Positions 8,006-21,615 of a DNA stretch of 27,961 nt are shown in pieces. Position 1 is the first letter of the stretch. Each line of letters begins with the position of its first letter. Made by a program: the position numbers and the translations under genes. This DNA comes from Guillardia theta CCMP2712 (Eukaryota > Cryptophyceae > Pyrenomonadales > Geminigeraceae), in assembly GCF_000315625.1 (NCBI RefSeq), contig NW_005434543.1, forward strand, positions 151,451 through 179,411, read 5' to 3'. The notes below the pieces were generated by a model. That model had not been told where the DNA came from and did not search any database. It saw nothing but the letters and a program-made list of their open reading frames with translations.

Positions 8006-9625
8006 GTGAATGCGATGACAGCAGAATTGAAGGCGAAGAATAGGACGGGCGAGCACTTGGACTGGGAAGACTCGAACATCTTGCAAGGCATCTCCCGGAT
8101 CTCCTCTTCCTTGGAGCAGTGCAACAATGGTGAGAGCGTGACTGCTCTTCTCGATGCCTTCCTCTCCACCTGCCCCTTCTTCTCTCGCAGCGAGTTTCAG
8201 GACATGGAGAAGGAGAAAGGAGAGCCATGGCACCGCCTACACTGCATCTACTCCTTCGTTCACACCTCGGGCTGCACGCGACAGTTCTGCAGGCTGCTGG
8301 AGGAGTGCCGGGAGGACATGGGGGCGATGGGGCGATGCAGCTTCATCCTATGGCACCTGTCGCGCAACGCTGACAACAGGCAGGAGATGCTGAGCTTGGG
8401 GACTCACCGTGCCCTGGTGCAGCTGATGGAGGAGAGCTCGCAGCACCTCAACGTCGTCGTGCACTCCCTCGGGCTGCTGTGGAACCTCTCGGCCGAGCCC
8501 GACTACCGCAACGACATCATCGCCTCCCGCGCCGCCGACATGCTCCTCGACTTCATGCATACCCACGAGGAGGTGGCGCCTGTGCAGGAGAACGCCATAG
8601 GAGCGCTGATCAACCTGAGCTTGAACATCGACTTCGAGCGCTGCAAGGGATACGTGAGCCCGCTGCTGTCTGTCATGTCTCGCCACACCAGCTCCCCCCT
8701 CATCCAAGAGAACTCCTGCTGGTTCCTTTGCAACATGAACGACGACTCCATCCGCAGCTACATCGTCGAGCATGGCGGAGTTCAGTGTGTCCTCCGCTGC
8801 CTGCAAGTGCACGAGGAGGACGCGAGGGTGCAGGAGAAGGGCTTGTGGGCTCTGTGCAGCTTCGCATGCGACGGGGCCAGCAGTTGTCTGATCGTAGCCA
8901 GCGGAGGAGTGGAAGTGATCGTAAGGGCCATGACAAGGTTCGCCCACAACGAGACTATTGTCTGCTACGCCTGCTGGACCCTCAAGAACGTCGCAGCCGT
9001 CAGCAAGGACGTCTGCGTGGACATCGCGCGCGAGGGTGTGGTGCCAGTGGTGCTGGAGCTGCTGAGAGGGCAAGGAGGAAAGAAGCGAGGAGGCTGGAGC
9101 GATGAGACGCTGGAGCAGTTCTTCAGTCTCATTCGCAACCTTGCTTTCCACGATGACGTGCGAGCAGAAATCGTCAAGAGGAAAGGAATCGCTCGCATCC
9201 TCAAGTCTCTTCCTCGAGTTCAAGCAGCTGCGACGAAGGCCTCCTCCCTCGCTGCCTTGTGCAACCTGGTGAAGCAGGAGGACGAGAGCATCGTTGAGCT
9301 TGTGCGGAGGAAGGGAGTCGAAGCCGTGCTGCTCCTAATGACTTCTGACTGCTGCCTGGACATCCACAAGTTCGGCTGCATCCTCCTCTACAGCCTCTCG
9401 CGAGAGAGAGAGAGCTGTAAACTTCGCGTCATCCGGGCAGGAGGGGTGGAGGTGCTGAAGGAGGCGATCAAGCAGCACGGGCACGAGCAGACGGTCAGAG
9501 ACTGTGCGGTGCAGACGCTGAGGAATTTATGCTACAACGACAAGATGGAGATGCGCATCCAGCAGGAGACCAACATCCTTCTCGCCCGCGCCTCCCACCC
9601 CCTCCAGGTCTGCCTTCTCCCCTGA
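8006..9625 (+). CDS. Armadillo-repeat protein
   Basis: A single-exon gene of 539 codons. From about residue 90 to 525 the protein is a chain of about ten helical repeats of roughly 42 residues with the armadillo pattern: small hydrophobic helices ending in LLWNLS, ALINLSL, LCNM, LWALCSFAC, CWTLKNVA, IRNLAFHD, LAALCNL and LRNLCYND, each followed by a G-V/I-V turn such as GGVEVIVRAM. Such alpha-solenoids bind proteins; the partner is not predictable. No signal peptide or membrane segment is visible. The first ATG of the frame was chosen; a short acidic/Ser N-terminus precedes the repeats. Its stop lies only 121 bp from the stop of the minus-strand gene at 9747. A possible AATAAA at 9850 would lie inside that gene. 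Confidence 0.9.
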   Translation: MNAMTAELKAKNRTGEHLDWEDSNILQGISRISSSLEQCNNGESVTALLDAFLSTCPFFSRSEFQDMEKEKGEPWHRLHCIYSFVHTSGCTRQFCRLLEECREDMGAMGRCSFILWHLSRNADNRQEMLSLGTHRALVQLMEESSQHLNVVVHSLGLLWNLSAEPDYRNDIIASRAADMLLDFMHTHEEVAPVQENAIGALINLSLNIDFERCKGYVSPLLSVMSRHTSSPLIQENSCWFLCNMNDDSIRSYIVEHGGVQCVLRCLQVHEEDARVQEKGLWALCSFACDGASSCLIVASGGVEVIVRAMTRFAHNETIVCYACWTLKNVAAVSKDVCVDIAREGVVPVVLELLRGQGGKKRGGWSDETLEQFFSLIRNLAFHDDVRAEIVKRKGIARILKSLPRVQAAATKASSLAALCNLVKQEDESIVELVRRKGVEAVLLLMTSDCCLDIHKFGCILLYSLSRERESCKLRVIRAGGVEVLKEAIKQHGHEQTVRDCAVQTLRNLCYNDKMEMRIQQETNILLARASHPLQVCLLP

Positions 9626-9694
9626 GAGCCTCGTGCCTGCCATCTGGACCGGGGGAAGGGAGAAAGGAGGTAGAAGGAAGGAAATGAAAGAAAG

Positions 9695-9746
9695 GAGGAG
9701 GAGGAGGAGGAGGAGGAGGAGGAGGAGGAGGAGGAGGAGGAGGAGG
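9695..9746. repeat. AGG trinucleotide microsatellite
   Basis: About 17 AGG/GGA units fill half of the short spacer between two convergent genes and end exactly at the stop codon of the minus-strand gene. Both 3' UTRs would contain it. Confidence 0.9.
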
Positions 9747-12700
9747 TCATGAGGCTGAGGCTCGTAGCTCGAGGGCCTTGAGGATATCTTTGCTGGAGAA
9801 GCGATCAGCTGCCGTTCTTGTCAGGCAGTTGCTCAGTATGTAGCTGTAAAATAAAGTGAGACAAGACTAGCTCCTCCTGCACCCACCTCATGATGGCGTC
9901 ACAGACCCCCGCCCCCGCCCCCGCGTCCTCGACACCCTCTGGGATGGAGCGAGCAAAGAGAAACTCGTAGAAGAGAGCTCCGGCGAGGAACACGTCTTGC
10001 GAGGGATGCGCGCACAACCTGTGAAGCTCCTTCCTCTCTCGTGCCTCCTGCAGCTGACCCGCTGTTAGCTCCCCTTCCTCCCTCTCTGCCTCCTCCTCCC
10101 CCTCGTCTCTTCCCGCTCACCTCAGGAACTCGATAGTCCAGCAGGTCCCAGGCTCGATGATCGAGCAGCTCTCCTTCCTTGTGCGCCACTGGAGTGCGAG
10201 TGAGGATGGGAGGAGGGAGATGTGCGCGGGGTTACCATCGAGGTCGAAGAGAAGCCATCGCCCCTGACTGAATCCCCAGCTGTCCGCCTGCACCCGTCCG
10301 AGCACGATCTTGTGGTCATGCAGGAATTCGAGGGAGGACGCGACGACAAGGATGAGATCTGTAAGTTGCTCCTGCTGTTTCCTCGTGCCCTGCTCACTCT
10401 CCTCCTCCCTTTCTCCTCCTTCCTCCTTCGCTCGAATTCGCTTCACTGCCGCACTCATTGTCTCTTCGACTGCGGGGAGGACGAGGACGTGCAGCAAGGA
10501 GGAGCTGCCGTCGTCGTGGAGGACGGGAACGTCGGGGGCCTGGAGAAGGAGAGGAGCGACGGGGAGGCGCGAGCTGCTCCTGCGCGTCAGGACCGCGAGC
10601 ATAGCGGCGACCCGATGGAGCTCAAGGCGATGACGGTAGAGGCGGAGGAGAACGCGAGGAGGCGACGAGCCGCTGAGGTCACGAGCATGTAGCGACGTGT
10701 GTTGAAGGCACATCTACATGCGAGTTAGCGAGGATGATGAAGAGGATGAGGATGCGATGGTGCTGGTTGGAGCGAAGGAGGAGGAGGAGGAGGAGGAGGA
10801 GGCGGGGGGGGGGGGGGGGGGGGGGGCACCTGATGGTGGAGCTTCTTGAGCTGCATTAGTCGGGTCTTCCTCGCTTCTCTTCCTCCTCCTCTCGTCTGCT
10901 CGTAGGCCAGCTGGAGGTCCAGCGGAGGCATTTCGATTCCTTCGAACCAGAAGCGATGGAGAAACAGGCCGGCCTTCTCTTCCTTCCCCTCCTCCCCTCG
11001 CGCCCTCCTCCTCTCCTTCCCTCCTCGCCAAACCCGCTGAATTTCTCCTGCTGCTCGTCCCTTCCTCCTCCTCTCAACCTCCTCTCTTTGCTCTTCGAAC
11101 AGTCGCCTCCCGACGTGACCTCGAAAGCTCTTCTGCAGCACCAGCGCCGATCGCAGCTCCTCCTCCTCCCGCACTGCTCGCACAAGTCGCTTCCTTTGCC
11201 TTCGCGCCAGGAAGACTCGCGAGTTGGAGACGAGGAGGGAGGCGGCGAGTTCTTCGAGCCTCATTCTCCTTCTCTCTCGCTCCTCTCTCGTCCCTCTCCT
11301 CGTCTTCATCCCAACGTAACCTGCTCTGATAACGTGACCTGCTCTGATGACGTCACCTGCTCTGATAACGTCACCTGCTCTGATCCGCGTGGCCATCCCC
11401 TCCTCCCTCGCAGCCTGCGCAGCTTCGAGAGGATGTGCCTTGCATGCAAGGTCACTTCCCCTTCCGAGTCGCTGCCAAGTCACCTGCTGCTGCTGCTGCT
11501 CCAGCACTTGCTCGTACTCGCGCTGCTCTCTGCCCTTGTGTCAGCTGCTGCTGCCCTGCCGCTTCCCTCACCTCATCGCCTCCTCCTTGGCTGCTTCAAA
11601 CTCCCTCCGCTCTCGCGCCAGTTCCTCCTCCGCCTCCTGCATCTCCGCACGCTCCTTCTCTGCCACTCTCTCCGCCTCCTCCGCCTTGACACGCTGCTGC
11701 TCAGCTTCCTGCCTCGCTGCCTCCGCTTCTTCTCTCTCCCTCCTCGCCACTTCCTCCGCCTGCTCACTGTCATCGTCTCATTCTCTGCACTTGTACCTTT
11801 CACCTGCCTCCTCCTCCCTTCTGCTTCCGCCTCCTCAGCTTCAGCAGCTCGCAGCTCCTCCAGAGCCTCGTCATACTTCCTCCAAGCTGCGATGCGTCAG
11901 CCACACCCCCCGCCTCCCCCCCTTCAGCCTCTCCTGACACTGCCCCTCCGCCCTCCCACTCCCTTCTCTTCCTCCCGCCCTCACCTTCCTCCTCGTCCTC
12001 CTTCTCTCGCTCTCCTTGGTTTCTTTGCGTCAGCTCTGCAATGAGCTCTTCCGACTTCTTTCGCATCCCTGCAGCTTTCGCTCTCCTCCTCTCCTCCTGC
12101 AGCTCCATGTTACCCTTCTCTCCTCCTCGCTCACACTCACCTCCTCCAGCAGCGACTGCACCTCCTCCTCCGCGGCGATCGCTTCCTCCTCTTCCTGCTC
12201 GCTGCCTCATGCGGAGTGGCAGTAGGAGTTTGTCTCGCACCTTGAGCAGCATCTTCTCCTTCTCCTCTACTGCCGCCCGTTCTTTTTCTGCTGCTTTTTC
12301 TGCCTCCTCCGCCTCTCTCCTCTCCTTCTCCCACACTGCCTGCGAGTCCGTTAGTGCCTCCTCTCCTCGACCTCCTCCTACCTCTGCCGCCTCCATCTCC
12401 ATCCTCTCCTTCTCGGCTCGAGCTGCAGCTTCCTCTGCTTCCTCTCGCTCCTTGTCGAGGCTTGTTCTCACCCACAGCGTGATCTCCAACAGCTCCTCGG
12501 TTCTGCCGTCCTCTTCCTCCGCCTCCTCTCCTCTCCTCTCTCTCTCCTCTCGCGCCTTCGCCTTCGCCTCCTCCAGCTCCTCCCGACCTTGCAGTAAAGT
12601 CTTCTGCTTTCTCGTGTCAGTCCAGCGGCAAGTAGAGGCGAGAGAGCAAGCGAGCGAATAGAAGCAAAGGGGGGGGGGCAAGACAAGGAGAAAAGAAGAA

Positions 12701-14919
12701 GGGGGGGGGATGGACTTGAACCTTTCCATCTTGCTTGATGAGGAAGAGCTGGAAGGAGAAGTGGAAGGAGAATTCTCTTGCGATGTCTTGTAGCAGCTGC
12801 TCGATGCTCGTCTCTTCTCGCAGCAGCAGCAGCCTCGTCTCCTCCTTGTGCCTCACTCGCACCCTCAGCCAGCGGGTCGCCGGAGGCTGTTGGAGGAGGA
12901 GAGAAGATCGAACTGCTGCCAGCTCCTCCTCCGCTCCCATCACTCGCTCCAGCAGCCACCTCCTCTCCTCCACCTCAGCAGCTACTCGCATCCTCCTCGC
13001 GCTTCTCCTCTGCTCGTCGCTGCTGATCACCATGAAGGCGGTACCGTCGTGTAGCTGAGGGAGAAGCTTGCTCCTCCGCACAAGCCCGCGGGTCCTGGGG
13101 GTCCTCGGGCCACGTCGAGGAGGAGACGAGAAGCGCATTCCCTCCTCCCTGCGATGAGCCGCAGACGAGGAGACGTCCTCACGCCAGACAAAGTGAGCTC
13201 CCACTCTCTCGCTCTCTCCACCTCCTCTCTCACTCGCTCCTCTCTCACTCGCTCTCCTCTCTCTCCCTCCCTTCCCCTCTATCGCTTCTCCGCTTCCCCT
13301 GCCGCTCCTCTTCTGAGATGTCTGAGTGCCGATGGAGGGCAGACGAACGTCCGACCGGGAAAGACGTTGCCGAGTCTAAGAGAAAGACGTGAGGAAGGGA
13401 AGAGGCGACGAGAGGGGAGGAGGAGAGGGAGGGGGACGAGAAGGGAAGAAGGAGGAAGAGGGTACAAAGGAAGCACAGAGTTCAGAGAGCTTACTTCATC
13501 AGCAGCGCATCTCATCGCTCGACTCTTCGCATGATGCTCTCCCCAGAGCTTCTTGGACACTTCGAAAGCCTTCAAACATCTCAGATTCCTCCTCCTCCTC
13601 GTCCTCGTCCTCCTCCCCTCCCTCCCTCTCTACCCTTCTCGATCTAGTCCCAGCCATGCCCCCCCCGTCCTCCCCCCACAACTCCCTCACTCTTCGTACC
13701 TGTTCGTACATCCTGCTCGCCTCCTCCAGCTGCTCCATCGCCTCGTACTGAGCGCCAGCATTGTAGAGTGCCGCCAGGCGGATCACCGCTGCCTCCTCCT
13801 CCTCCTCCTCCTGCTCCTCCTCGAGACCGACAGACATCATCTGCAACATTCTCCTCAGCTCTCCTCCTCTCTCCTCCTCGTTATCCTCAGCCGTCACTTC
13901 GCATGCCTCCTCCACCTCCCCCTGCCCTCCTCACCTGGACGGCGGCGAGCGCGTGTGCAAGGGCTGCATGATGCTGACGGAGGTGGGAGAGAACGACACA
14001 GAGGTTTAGATGCTGAGGGAAGAGTGAGACGAAGAGCATGCAGAGCGAGGGAGGAGGAAGAGGAGCGAGGGAAACGAGGGAGAGGATAGAAGAAGGAGGG
14101 ACGAGAAGGAATGTACTGTTCCAGCAGGTCCGGGCGAAGAGTCCAGCATGAGTTCCAATCGAAGAGCCTGAGGAGGGTGAGGAGAAGAAGAAACTCCTGT
14201 CTGGTCCTCACCTGCTCCAGGTACCTCAACGCTGAATGCCACTTCCTCCTGCTCTTGTAGAAGCAGCCCAAGTTGTTCAACTGCACTATCCCGTCAGCCC
14301 ATACTATAATCCTCATCCCATCCCTCCCTCCCTCCCCTTCTCTCGCTCCCTCGCTCCCTCCTCTTCTCTCGCTCCCTCCTCCCAGGCACCGAGACAGCTT
14401 TCATTCTCAGTCGGCTTTCTTTGTCAGCAAAGAGAGGAGGAGACTCGGTGAGAGACAGAGCCTGTGCAGCACAAGTGACGACACCAACCAGAGCCAGGGA
14501 GGGAAGAGAGGAAGGAGAGGGAGAGACGAGAAGAGCAAGGAAAGGGGAGGGAGAAGAGGAGAGGAAATCAGCAACGCGAGAAGAAAAGCACTGGACGAGA
14601 CGGAGAGAAAGCAGCAGGAGAGAAGGAGAGCAAGAAGAGGAGGGATGGGGATACTGATGCAGACAGTAGGCGGAAGGAAAGGAGGCTGGTGCTGGGGGAT
14701 CGGGAGAAGACGCAGAGGAGGAAGGGGCAGTTGAGACCTTTTCGAGGAGCTGGAAGGCTTCAGCATGGCTGCCCGCCTATGGGAGGATGAGGGTACGAAG
14801 GTGATGAAGTTGGTAGAAGAAGGGGGAAAGAGGGAGCAAGGAAGCTGCGCATCTACCTGGAGTTTCAGCATCCCCAACGTGTTGTACTGAGAGACGAGGA
14901 GCTGACTCGCCGAGTTCAG
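9747..14919 (-). CDS. TPR / coiled-coil / IQ / kinase-like protein (5' end in gap)
   Basis: A spliced gene that I rebuilt by frame continuity. Exons: 14919-14857, 14776-14738, 14461-14390, 14280-14212, 14167-14117, 13973-13935, 13885-13700, 13569-13495, 13375-12722, 12603-12241, 12194-12141, 12096-11985, 11886-11804, 11759-11572, 11529-11484, 11438-10830, 10713-10236, 10188-10121, 10047-9887, 9843-9747. These total 3507 nt, or 1168 residues, with all phases closing. Order: kinesin-light-chain-like TPRs (YNTLG, LNNLGCFYKSRRKW, AFEVSKKLWGEHH); a basic region; a long Glu/Arg/Ala coiled coil; IQ motifs (ALVLQKSFRGHVGRRLF, AAGEIQRVWRGGKERR) that would bind calmodulin-type proteins; and a C-terminal kinase fold. 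The kinase part looks inactive: LHDHKIVLGRVQAD replaces HRD, FDLD replaces DFG, while VPE, SQDVFLAGALFYEF and TAADRFSSKDIL are conserved. A cytoskeletal scaffold is my inference. The N-terminus is lost towards the N gap. Confidence 0.75.
10804..10826. repeat. Poly-G (23) inside an intron
   Basis: Twenty-three G on the plus strand directly follow a GGA microsatellite. On the gene's strand this is a C-run immediately after a GTG donor, in the intron 10714-10829. That intron ends in a CTAAC branch-like word and TGTAG. Confidence 0.85.
11313..11384. repeat. Four tandem 18-bp units in coding sequence
   Basis: Four units of the form RACGTNACCTGCTCTGAT at 11313, 11331, 11349 and 11367. On the coding (minus) strand each reads ATCAGAGCAGGTNACGTY and encodes IRAGDV/IRAGHV/IRAGYV. 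Every unit contains CAG|GT, so each could act as a splice donor or acceptor. Too few, and without spacers, to be a CRISPR array. Confidence 0.85.
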
Positions 14920-14984
14920 CTGTTGTCTCAATTACCTCCCGAGGGTGCGATAGCGAATGCAGAAGGAAAGAAGGTTGTGAAGAG

Positions 14985-15541
14985 AGGGAGGGAGGGAGGG
15001 AGGGAGGGAGGGAGGGAAGTNNNNNNNNNNNNNNNNNNNNNNNNNNNNNNNNNNNNNNNNNNNNNNNNNNNNNNNNNNNNNNNNNNNNNNNNNNNNNNNN
15101 NNNNNNNNNNNNNNNNNNNNNNNNNNNNNNNNNNNNNNNNNNNNNNNNNNNNNNNNNNNNNNNNNNNNNNNNNNNNNNNNNNNNNNNNNNNNNNNNNNNN
15201 NNNNNNNNNNNNNNNNNNNNNNNNNNNNNNNNNNNNNNNNNNNNNNNNNNNNNNNNNNNNNNNNNNNNNNNNNNNNNNNNNNNNNNNNNNNNNNNNNNNN
15301 NNNNNNNNNNNNNNNNNNNNNNNNNNNNNNNNNNNNNNNNNNNNNNNNNNNNNNNNNNNNNNNNNNNNNNNNNNNNNNNNNNNNNNNNNNNNNNNNNNNN
15401 NNNNNNNNNNNNNNNNNNNNNNNNNNNNNNNNNNNNNNNNNNNNNNNNNNNNNNNNNNNNNTCTCTCTCTCTCCTCCTCCTCCTCCTCCTCCTCCTCCTC
15501 CTCCTCCCTCCCTCCCTCCCTCCCTCCCTCCCTCCCTCCCT
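14985..15541. other. Assembly gap between inverted tetranucleotide repeats
   Basis: A (GGGA)n tract at about 14985-15018 leads into 441 N (15021-15461). The right side has TC, CTC and (TCCC)n repeats to about 15541. The two flanks are purine-rich and pyrimidine-rich on the same strand, i.e. complementary, so the true sequence may form a long hairpin. The upstream exons of the TPR gene probably lie in or beyond the gap. Open frames across the Ns are meaningless. Confidence 0.9.
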
Positions 15542-16574
15542 AGCTCCTCCCTTCCATTCCTCAACCGTCCGACAGAAATTTTCCCAGTACCATTCCAACC
15601 CGCCTCAGAGGAATCTAGTCCCTTACTGAGACTTTCGGCCCGGCGGGACCGGGCCCGACCGGATCTCAAACCTGAAAATATTTTTGAAATTTAATATCGA
15701 ATTTCAAATAATTTGAACTAGCAATTCGGAGGCCGCAAGAGATACCCGCAGATTGTACCGCAAGGACTGCAGGGGGTTATTTTTAGAACGCTTTTTAATG
15801 GTTAGTCTTTCTTGGGGGTGGGGGTACTGTTTATGGTCGTTTGCAAGGGGAAAGAACAGCGTTGAATGGGGGGGTAGGGGTGATCAAGAACCCCTGGAAT
15901 TCTAACATAAACTCTGGTACAACGAGGGGTGGAGAGAGAGGCGGGGGTTGGGTGTAGAAGGTCTTAACCGGCTCTGAAACTGATTTACTTGCAAATTGAA
16001 ATGGATAAGGAATATTTGAACAATGCCGAAATTGGTTTGGAAAACGTTGCACAAACATGGTGAAGCAGAGGAGCGAGCGCAAGGGATGGAGGGAGAGGGG
16101 ATGCGGCCCCTCAAGTCGCTCATGCTCAGAGCATGATACCTCTCCTGTTACTTCTCCTCTGCCAGCCCCATGGCCTCCCTTCGCTCTCACATGCAGTGAC
16201 GCGAATAGCAAAGAACGCAGAACAATTTCGAACATGATGTAGTTTGCTAGTTCGTGACTGAAGCAACGTAGATTGATGCAGCTTGTTCCTTGAGCATTGT
16301 CTTTGATATAGGTGACACCATTGGGTAATGAAGCATTGGAACCTGATGAATGAATACGGACTCGAATACGAGGAATAGTTAGATATATCTTTGCATTTCA
16401 GGTCGTATGTTAGCATATCTGTTCAGACAAGATGAAGTTTTCTTTATCCTTTGAAAGCTTGGTTTGGTCATTAAGTTAATAACGTGCATTTGCCAGGTTT
16501 AGTATATGAGCTATGGAAAGAAGTGAGATTGAGCTGTGAAGAGGATTTCTTGGAGCGATCATCAGCCTTGAGAG
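15542..16574. other. Intergenic region upstream of the PAS gene
   Basis: No gene supported. It contains a short CCGG-rich island (about 15639-15665), AT-richer sequence, G-run clusters (CTTGGGGGTGGGGG near 15810, TGGGGGGGTAGGGG near 15868) and a small inverted repeat TCATGCTC-A-GAGCATGA at 16120-16136. The 300 bp before 16575 are the most AT-rich of the window and presumably hold the promoter, but I see no defined motif. Confidence 0.5.
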
Positions 16575-17579
16575 ATGGAGGGAGGGAACGAATCTTGCTC
16601 GGTTCTGATCAAGTCAGACCCGCCATACATTGTCAAGCAAGTTTCACCGTCATGGACAACTTTCTTTGGGTTTAAACAAGATTTCGTGGTGGGCAAGTCG
16701 TTGAAAATATGTCAAGGGCCGTCGACGAATTTCCAGATGTTGCAGGAGATGATAGAGACTGCGATAAAGAAGCCTGGGGAGTGTCCGATGAGTCTGTTGA
16801 CCTTGTACGACCAAGCGGGCGACGAGGTCAGCCTGAATGTGCGGGTCAGTCTCGCAGGAGAGGAGGAACCCAGCAGGTATAACGTGCTGCTGTCCATGTT
16901 CGAACCTCGCCTGGACGCGCCTGATCACGATGCTGGGAGCGTGTTCGATTGCTTGACCGCATGCCGGGCCCTGCAGAGTCGGGCGGGGAGTCTGATGAAG
17001 CAAGGGGAAGCAAGCAAGGACACGCTGGATGGATACCTTAGGACGTTGGAAGCCAAGGACAACGAGCTGCACATGATCGAACTCGATCTGAGACGCGCCA
17101 AGGACGAAGTCGCGGCGAAGGTGAAGGTCGTGCGGGATGAGCAGACGTTGATCGGCGAGTATCAAGCGAGGGCTGAGGAGCTGTGTGCTGAGTTGCAGCT
17201 CATGGAGCGAGAGGGCAGCAGCGCGAGTCTGCACGGTGAGAAGCTTCGAGCCATCTCGGAGGAGCTTCAGAGTTTGAGTCTCGACCCCTGTGAACCTCCC
17301 TTCGGCGAGGGCGAAGTTTCCGCCCCCGCCCTCCGTGCTCGTGCTGAGGAGATCAGGGAGAGAATAACTCGCCTCCTGTGGGGGGCGGCACTGGAAGACT
17401 GCTTCTCTGACGCCTCCACCATCTCTAGCGGTTCCATGTCCTCCACGAGCTCCTTCGACTCTTACTCCTCCTCGAGTTCGCTCTCGTCCTCGAGCACTTC
17501 AGGAAGCAGCCAGAATCGCGCGTTGCTCGCGCATCTCAAAGCCATGCGTAAGTTCCGGAAAACTAGTGAGAAAGCGTGA
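16575..17579 (+). CDS. PAS/LOV-like domain coiled-coil protein
   Basis: A single-exon gene of 334 codons. Residues about 12-108 form a PAS fold. IVKQVSPSWTTFFGF is the N-terminal strand/helix part. GKSLKICQGPSTN (40-52) corresponds to the GxNCRFLQGPxT flavin-site motif of LOV domains. LTLYDQAGDEVSLNVRVS gives the last strands. The LOV Asn-Cys pair is replaced by Ser-Leu; a Cys is present three residues later (C46), so classical flavin-cysteinyl photochemistry is not expected from the motif. Residues about 120-235 are a probable coiled coil, then a Ser-rich stretch (280-312) and a basic C-terminus. It may be a sensory or scaffold protein. It is convergent with the gene ending at 17690, 110 bp away. 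Confidence 0.75.
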   Translation: MEGGNESCSVLIKSDPPYIVKQVSPSWTTFFGFKQDFVVGKSLKICQGPSTNFQMLQEMIETAIKKPGECPMSLLTLYDQAGDEVSLNVRVSLAGEEEPSRYNVLLSMFEPRLDAPDHDAGSVFDCLTACRALQSRAGSLMKQGEASKDTLDGYLRTLEAKDNELHMIELDLRRAKDEVAAKVKVVRDEQTLIGEYQARAEELCAELQLMEREGSSASLHGEKLRAISEELQSLSLDPCEPPFGEGEVSAPALRARAEEIRERITRLLWGAALEDCFSDASTISSGSMSSTSSFDSYSSSSSLSSSSTSGSSQNRALLAHLKAMRKFRKTSEKA

Positions 17580-17689
17580 GAGGGAAGAGCTTGGGCTGGA
17601 GCAGGACTATTTTTTATCAGAAGAAAAGCTTTACGTTCGTTAACTTCGCCTCCCGGTCCTCGTCCTCCTTCACCCGACGGTGTACTCGA

Positions 17690-20618
<2,929 letters not shown>

Positions 20619-21615
20619 GCAAGTGTCATGCAAGTGAAAGCACACTGACGAGTTCCCATCTTTACACATCGCTTGCTTCTGCTCTGCTTCTACCCCCGTC
20701 GCCTCTTTCTCCCTCCCTCCTCCTCTCCTCTCCTCTCCTCCTAGTTCCATTAGATCTTCCATGGCCTCCTCTCTCGCTAACTTGCTGTCGCGGTTCTGCC
20801 CCGGCCGGGCCGGGCCGGGGGCCGGGGGCCGGGCGCGGCCCGGCGGCGGCCCAGGGCCCCCGGGTCCGGTCGGACCGTCCGACGGTCACCCGGTGGCACT
20901 CCGCACGTGGGCGGTGATCACTGGCAGCGGCCAGTCAGGAGTGATCGGCCGTTTTGCTCAAGACCGAGTTTAATGCACACAAAACCAGAATTGAGGAGCA
21001 CATGGAAGATAGATTGTATGCTAGGATGTCGGAAACCCAAGCATCCAGACAGTAAGTCGTCTTGGTTTACAGAAGAGTATTTGTTAACTCGGCGCTATCT
21101 GACTGGCACGGCTGGCATACGTTCCTACACTGTCAGGTGACCGGACGGTTGTACAGTACTCCGACCGTACGGCGATGCTCAGTATGGCAGGCTCAGTACC
21201 GTAGTACCGGGTAACTTGCCAACGGAAAGTCACCATTTCAAGTTGGCAGCCTGGCACAACGCCGGGAGTCCGAGTCGGACCCGGTACTACGCCAGGCCCT
21301 CATGATCGGACCGTGATGAAAGTTCAGTGATTGTATAATACTTACAGCCCAGGCGGCCGGGCCCGGGCCGGCCTCCGAGCGGTACGGTCCGTGCCCGTCG
21401 GTAGCCGGCATGACTCACGTCTCCATCTGTTGAAAAGACTCGATTTCGATGGGGTTATGCCGATCTCGTATGGTTGAAAGACTTCATTTCGATGGGGATA
21501 TTTCATTCGAGGTAGGGGTAGTTTCCCCTCATTCTAGAGCTTCTTGGGGTGGGGTGGCGGGGCAGAGTTATTGCAAGCTCTGATTGGCCCTCCCCCAGCA
21601 AGTTCCCCGCTCCCC
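20619..21615. other. Divergent spacer with GC-rich and G-run sequence
   Basis: The region between the starts of two divergent genes. About 20793-20890 is an extreme GC island of GGCC/CCGG words. About 21130-21420 is rich in GTAC, CGGTAC and CCGGGCCCGGGCC words. About 21430-21510 has an imperfect tandem pair around TTTCGATGGGG. It resembles 6331-6690 in composition. No gene supported. Promoters of both neighbours must lie here, but no motif stands out. Confidence 0.5.

Noticed and set aside
9850-9855. AATAAA as poly(A) signal of the armadillo gene
   Set aside because: Possible, but the same bases form the pyrimidine-rich acceptor TTTATTTTACAG of an intron in the opposing gene, so it was not listed as a feature.
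11313-11384. Possible CRISPR-like array
   Set aside because: Four head-to-tail 18-bp units without spacers, in eukaryotic coding sequence.
10956-12661. Long Ser/Leu/Pro-rich open frames on the plus strand
   Set aside because: They are antisense to the coiled-coil exons; GA-rich coding sequence leaves the opposite strand open and Ser/Leu-rich.
13138-13247. Gene boundary between the TPR and coiled-coil parts
   Set aside because: Recounting the bases showed no stop; one exon (13375-12722) bridges both parts in frame.
13280-13400. Doublecortin-like reading (GNVFPGRTFV)
   Set aside because: That frame stops soon; the frame that stays open from the acceptor at 13376 to 12722 is a different one and joins the TPR and coiled-coil exons.
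14777-15669. Open frames running through the N gap
   Set aside because: Unknown bases do not support coding, and the flanks are tetranucleotide repeats.
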